Source: Bacillus sp. FJAT-49736 (GTDB taxonomy: Bacteria > Bacillota > Bacilli > Bacillales > Bacillaceae_C). From it: 64,000 nucleotides of DNA. Within the stretch, counting starts at the first letter, position 1, and each line of letters begins with the position of its first letter. Below, piece by piece: positions 61,064 through 64,000 of the stretch. Location of the stretch: assembly GCF_018343615.1 (NCBI RefSeq), contig NZ_JAGYPI010000001.1, positions 62,001 to 126,000 of the forward strand. Reading direction: 5' to 3'. A program made the translations under genes and the position numbers. The notes under the pieces were generated by a model that worked only from the letters and a program-made list of their open reading frames with translations, had not been told where the DNA came from and did not search any database.

Positions 61064-62389
61064 ATGATTTTGCATGGGATTGAAACTGCAGAGAGGTCTA
61101 CCATTGAAGAACAGCAGCTTCATGATTTGCAAAAAACGATTGACAGAGTATATGAACGTGTTCCGTTTTACCGTAACAAGCTTCAAGAAAAAAATATACA
61201 CCCAAGTAGCATTAAAACCTTAGATGATTTGGAAAAATTGCCGTTTACAACGAAGAGCGATTTGAGGGCAAATTATCCATTCGGCCTCTTTGCAGCAGAT
61301 ACAAAGGATATTGTTCGCTTTCATGCCTCGTCGGGAACTAGTGGAAAACCCACCGTTGTTGGCTATACGAAGCAGGATATTAAGGATTGGGCTACCATTG
61401 TAGCGAGAGCAATCACAATTGCTGGAGGAGGTCCGGAGGATATTCTCCAAAATGCATACGGCTATGGTTTATTTACAGGCGGTCTTGGGTTGCATTTTGG
61501 CGGGGAAGAATTAGGCACAGCAGTTATTCCTATCTCAGGTGGAAACACAGAAAGGCAAATTTCCATCATAGAGGATTTTAAACCAACCATACTTTGTTCC
61601 ACCCCATCCTATGCCTTGAATATTGGAGAAAGAATGCTGGAAATGGGGAAGAATCCACGAATAACCTCATTAAAATATGGAATTTTCGGTGCGGAGCCTT
61701 GGTCCGATGAGATGAGACATACATTGGAAGACCTTTTTGATATCAAAGCATGTGATATATACGGTCTAAGTGAAGTAGTTGGACCTGGGGTTGCGATCGA
61801 ATGCAGCCATGGTCAAGATGGTTTACATATTGCAGAAGACCATTTTTTAGTAGAAGTAATTGACCCTGTAAGTCTAGAGCCAGTTCCTGAGGGGACTGTA
61901 GGTGAATTAGTTTTTACAAGCCTTAAAAAGGAAGCGCTTCCAGTAATTCGATATAGAACAGGCGACATTGCATCTTTAACCAAAACGAAATGCATATGCG
62001 GAAGGACCACTGTCCGAATGTCTCGGGTAAAGGGGCGCATTGACGATATGATCATTGTTCGAGGAGTCAATGTTTTTCCATCTGAAATAGAACATCATTT
62101 GATTCAAATAAAAGAACTGGCACCACATTATCAATTACATCTTCATAGAACATCCTCATTAGACGAAGTAGAACTGCATGTAGAAATAAAAGAAGATCTA
62201 TATCACACAACATCTCAGAATGTTAACTCTCCCATTATACAAACCTTAAAAGCAGAAATTCAGGAAAAAATGAAATCTTATTGTTATGTCACGATGAAGG
62301 TTGTTTTACTGCCTCCAAAAAGCATTCAGCGTTCAGAAGGTAAGGCGGTTAGAATAATAGATCATCGTAAACAGGAAGTAAATAAATAA
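61064..62389 (+). CDS. paaK: Phenylacetate--CoA ligase
   Basis: This is a 441-residue adenylate-forming enzyme. The P-loop is HASSGTSGKPTVVGYTKQD (about residues 86-104), with YGLSEVVGPG (about 228-237) and RYRTGDIASL (about 297-306) downstream. A Cys-rich stretch TKCICGRTTVRMSRVKGR precedes the C-terminal lid domain. It converts phenylacetate, ATP and CoA to phenylacetyl-CoA, the first step of the paa pathway. GAGGAGGAATTAG is just before the ATG. It is the first gene of the operon, with paaA 53 nt downstream. Confidence 0.95.
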   Translation: MILHGIETAERSTIEEQQLHDLQKTIDRVYERVPFYRNKLQEKNIHPSSIKTLDDLEKLPFTTKSDLRANYPFGLFAADTKDIVRFHASSGTSGKPTVVGYTKQDIKDWATIVARAITIAGGGPEDILQNAYGYGLFTGGLGLHFGGEELGTAVIPISGGNTERQISIIEDFKPTILCSTPSYALNIGERMLEMGKNPRITSLKYGIFGAEPWSDEMRHTLEDLFDIKACDIYGLSEVVGPGVAIECSHGQDGLHIAEDHFLVEVIDPVSLEPVPEGTVGELVFTSLKKEALPVIRYRTGDIASLTKTKCICGRTTVRMSRVKGRIDDMIIVRGVNVFPSEIEHHLIQIKELAPHYQLHLHRTSSLDEVELHVEIKEDLYHTTSQNVNSPIIQTLKAEIQEKMKSYCYVTMKVVLLPPKSIQRSEGKAVRIIDHRKQEVNK

Positions 62390-62442
62390 AATAACAACAT
62401 TGTAATCGAAAATAGATCGTGAAAAGAAGAAAGGGGATAGAC

Positions 62443-63408
62443 ATGAGTACAGTCGATTTTTCCAAATTGACAGAGGCTGAAAAGCTGGAGCAGTTTATGG
62501 AGCGAATTGAAAACGGGGAGAAAATTGAGGCAGATGACTGGATGCCGGATGAATACCGAATGGTGCTAGTTAAACTTATTTCCATGCATGGTATTAGTGA
62601 GATTATGGGAGCGCTTCCGGAAAAGGAATGGGTTCCAAAAGCTCCATCCTTAAGGAAAAAACTCGGGATAATGGCAAAGGTACAGGATGAGATGGGACAT
62701 GGACAGCTGTTGCTTAGAGTAGTGGAGGACCTTATTGAACCATTGGGAAAAAACAGAGAGGACATTATGGAGGATCTTTTGAATGGTGATTTAAAATTCC
62801 ACAACGTCTTTCACATGGAGGCTCCAACTTGGGCGGATGCCGGTATTATTGCCTGGCTTGTCGATGGAGCGGCGATCATGACACAAACAAATATGCTTCA
62901 AGCTTCTTATGGTCCATATGCTCGTGCCTTACAGCGCATTTGTGCCGAAGAGGTATTTCATGCCCAACATGGTGAATCCATCATTATGGCATTAGCAGAG
63001 GGTTCGGAACAACAAAGAGAGATGCTGCAGGAAGCGTTAGACCGCTGGTGGACATCCTTATTAATGTTCTTTGGTCCTGCAAGCTCGGAAACAACAGGTT
63101 CCTCTAAGCAAGATACAACCATTAAATACAAAATCCGAACGAAAACAAATGAACAATTACGCCAGGATTTTTTTACAAAATATGTTCCTAGAGTATTGGC
63201 GCTAGGCTTTAAATTGCCAGACGAAACGATGTATTTTGATGAGGAGCAGGGGAAATGGATCTATCAGCAGCCAGATTGGGCGGAATTTAAAAAGATTATT
63301 TCTAATAAAGGTCCTAAATCACAGTCAAGATTGCAACTTAGAAGAATGGCTTTTGAAAATAGCCGCTGGGTTCGTGAGGCATTAGGAAAGACAAGTAACG
63401 CAATTTAA
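62443..63408 (+). CDS. paaA: 1,2-phenylacetyl-CoA epoxidase, catalytic subunit A
   Basis: This is a 321-residue ferritin-like di-iron protein. It has MAKVQDEMGHGQLLLRVVED (helix with ExxH, about residues 79-98) and RICAEEVFHAQHGESIIMAL (second ExxH, about 166-185), giving the carboxylate-bridged iron site. It epoxidises the ring of phenylacetyl-CoA together with the other Paa subunits. ATG 62443 follows AAAGGGGATAGAC; the frame is open back to 62419. Confidence 0.95.
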   Translation: MSTVDFSKLTEAEKLEQFMERIENGEKIEADDWMPDEYRMVLVKLISMHGISEIMGALPEKEWVPKAPSLRKKLGIMAKVQDEMGHGQLLLRVVEDLIEPLGKNREDIMEDLLNGDLKFHNVFHMEAPTWADAGIIAWLVDGAAIMTQTNMLQASYGPYARALQRICAEEVFHAQHGESIIMALAEGSEQQREMLQEALDRWWTSLLMFFGPASSETTGSSKQDTTIKYKIRTKTNEQLRQDFFTKYVPRVLALGFKLPDETMYFDEEQGKWIYQQPDWAEFKKIISNKGPKSQSRLQLRRMAFENSRWVREALGKTSNAI

Positions 63409-63426
63409 GGAAAGGATGAGATTTTT

Positions 63427-63807
63427 TTGCAGAACGCAGATTTTTACCATGTTTTTGAAGTGTTTAGTAAAAGGAATCATAAATCTGATTTTCAGCATCA
63501 ATTTAGTTTGCTTGCTCCTAACGATGAAATGGCACTTGTTATGGCACAGGAAAATTTTATGCGAAGAGAGCCGGTAGTAGATATTTGGGTTGTGAAGAGA
63601 TCCGATATATCGAAATTGAAGCCAGAGGAAAAAAAGGCATTAGAACGGTTAGATAACAAGGAATATCGACTAACAAAAGGCTATGGATATTTGAAGAAGA
63701 AATGGCGCAAATATGAGCAGCAGGTATTAGATGAGAAGGAAATCATGTCATGGGGAGGGGAACAACGTGGTCCAAATCACAACACCAGAAGAAGCAATTC
63801 AAAATAA
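63427..63807 (+). CDS. paaB: 1,2-phenylacetyl-CoA epoxidase subunit B
   Basis: This is a 126-residue PaaB protein. FYHVFEVFSKRNHKSDFQHQ (about residues 6-25), LAPNDEMALVMAQENFMRRE and IWVVKRSDI are the family core. Many PaaB proteins have about 95 residues; here the C-terminus is longer and basic (YGYLKKKWRKYEQQVLDEKE on). It is needed for assembly of the epoxidase and bridges PaaA/PaaC dimers. The start is TTG 63427 after AAGGATGAG. It overlaps paaC by 41 nt. Confidence 0.93.
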   Translation: MQNADFYHVFEVFSKRNHKSDFQHQFSLLAPNDEMALVMAQENFMRREPVVDIWVVKRSDISKLKPEEKKALERLDNKEYRLTKGYGYLKKKWRKYEQQVLDEKEIMSWGGEQRGPNHNTRRSNSK

Positions 63808-64000
63808 TGAATATAAGACTGCCTTAATAGAGCTCTTATATCAGTTGGCAGACGATGACTTTATCCTTTCCTTTCGAGGTTCGGAATGGCTGGGATTAGC
63901 TCCGCATATAGAAGAAGACATTGCGTATGCATCGATTAACCAGGCAACCATGGGGCATGCAGTAATGTACTATGAATTGCTTGAGGCACTGGGCGAAGGG
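63767..64000 (+). CDS. paaC: 1,2-phenylacetyl-CoA epoxidase subunit C, N-terminal part
   Basis: The frame from GTG 63767 is open for 78 codons to the window edge. The translation ALIELLYQLADDDFILSFRG, SEWLGLAPHIEEDIAYASI and NQATMGHAVMYYELLEALGE is the start of the ferritin-like structural subunit PaaC. GGGGAGGGG lies 6 nt before the GTG. The start is inside paaB, so the two are translationally coupled. Confidence 0.92.
   Translation, partial: MVQITTPEEAIQNNEYKTALIELLYQLADDDFILSFRGSEWLGLAPHIEEDIAYASINQATMGHAVMYYELLEALGEG

Overview
The window looks like a chromosomal piece of a low-GC Gram-positive bacterium of the family Bacillaceae (Bacillus in the broad sense). The evidence is strong AGGAGG-type ribosome sites, frequent TTG/GTG starts, a T-box leader before asnS, a Csp cold-shock gene, the paiA-paiB pair, a ywbE-like gene and lipoproteins with Gram-positive lipoboxes. 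The genus cannot be fixed from sequence alone.

Left two thirds (about 1-44500): an accessory region of mostly single-gene units. It holds a PQQ-type sugar dehydrogenase-like gene cut by the window edge, csp, a SET-domain protein, six GNAT acetyltransferases, oxidoreductases (MDR, SDR, NAD-epimerase), small VOC/DinB/YciI/DUF genes, a serine hydrolase, an alpha/beta hydrolase and several regulator-target pairs: AraC+SDR, MerR/MFS pump, PadR-DUF1048-ABC exporter, VOC-MerR, MarR-PaiA-PaiB. The asnS gene with an Asn T-box and the ywbE pair are the housekeeping landmarks. Genes in the intergenic spaces are decaying: remnants of a GNAT, a tyrosine recombinase, a cupin protein, a TetR regulator and a YczE-type membrane protein can be read, and a DUF4288 gene and a GNAT gene appear to have damaged starts. 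A degenerate hairpin-plus-tail repeat recurs between genes, mostly after plus-strand genes.

Middle (44595-48600): an 18-copy tandem array of a 52-bp unit, a histidine kinase fused to a STAS domain, and a divergent LysR regulator.

Right third (48609-64000): catabolism of aromatic acids. One long plus-strand cluster encodes the 4-hydroxyphenylacetate (homoprotocatechuate meta-cleavage) pathway: DapA-type aldolase, hpaE, hpaB, hpaD, two FAH-family proteins equivalent to the halves of HpaG, hpaF and hpaC. It is interrupted by an array of 21-bp units and ends with a MITE-like inverted-repeat element before its terminator. A prolyl oligopeptidase and a POT-family peptide transporter follow. The phenylacetate operon paaK-paaA-paaB-paaC then begins and runs off the window. 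Together these genes could take up and trim peptides and burn the phenylacetate and hydroxyphenylacetate derived from Phe and Tyr; this link is inferred from gene order.
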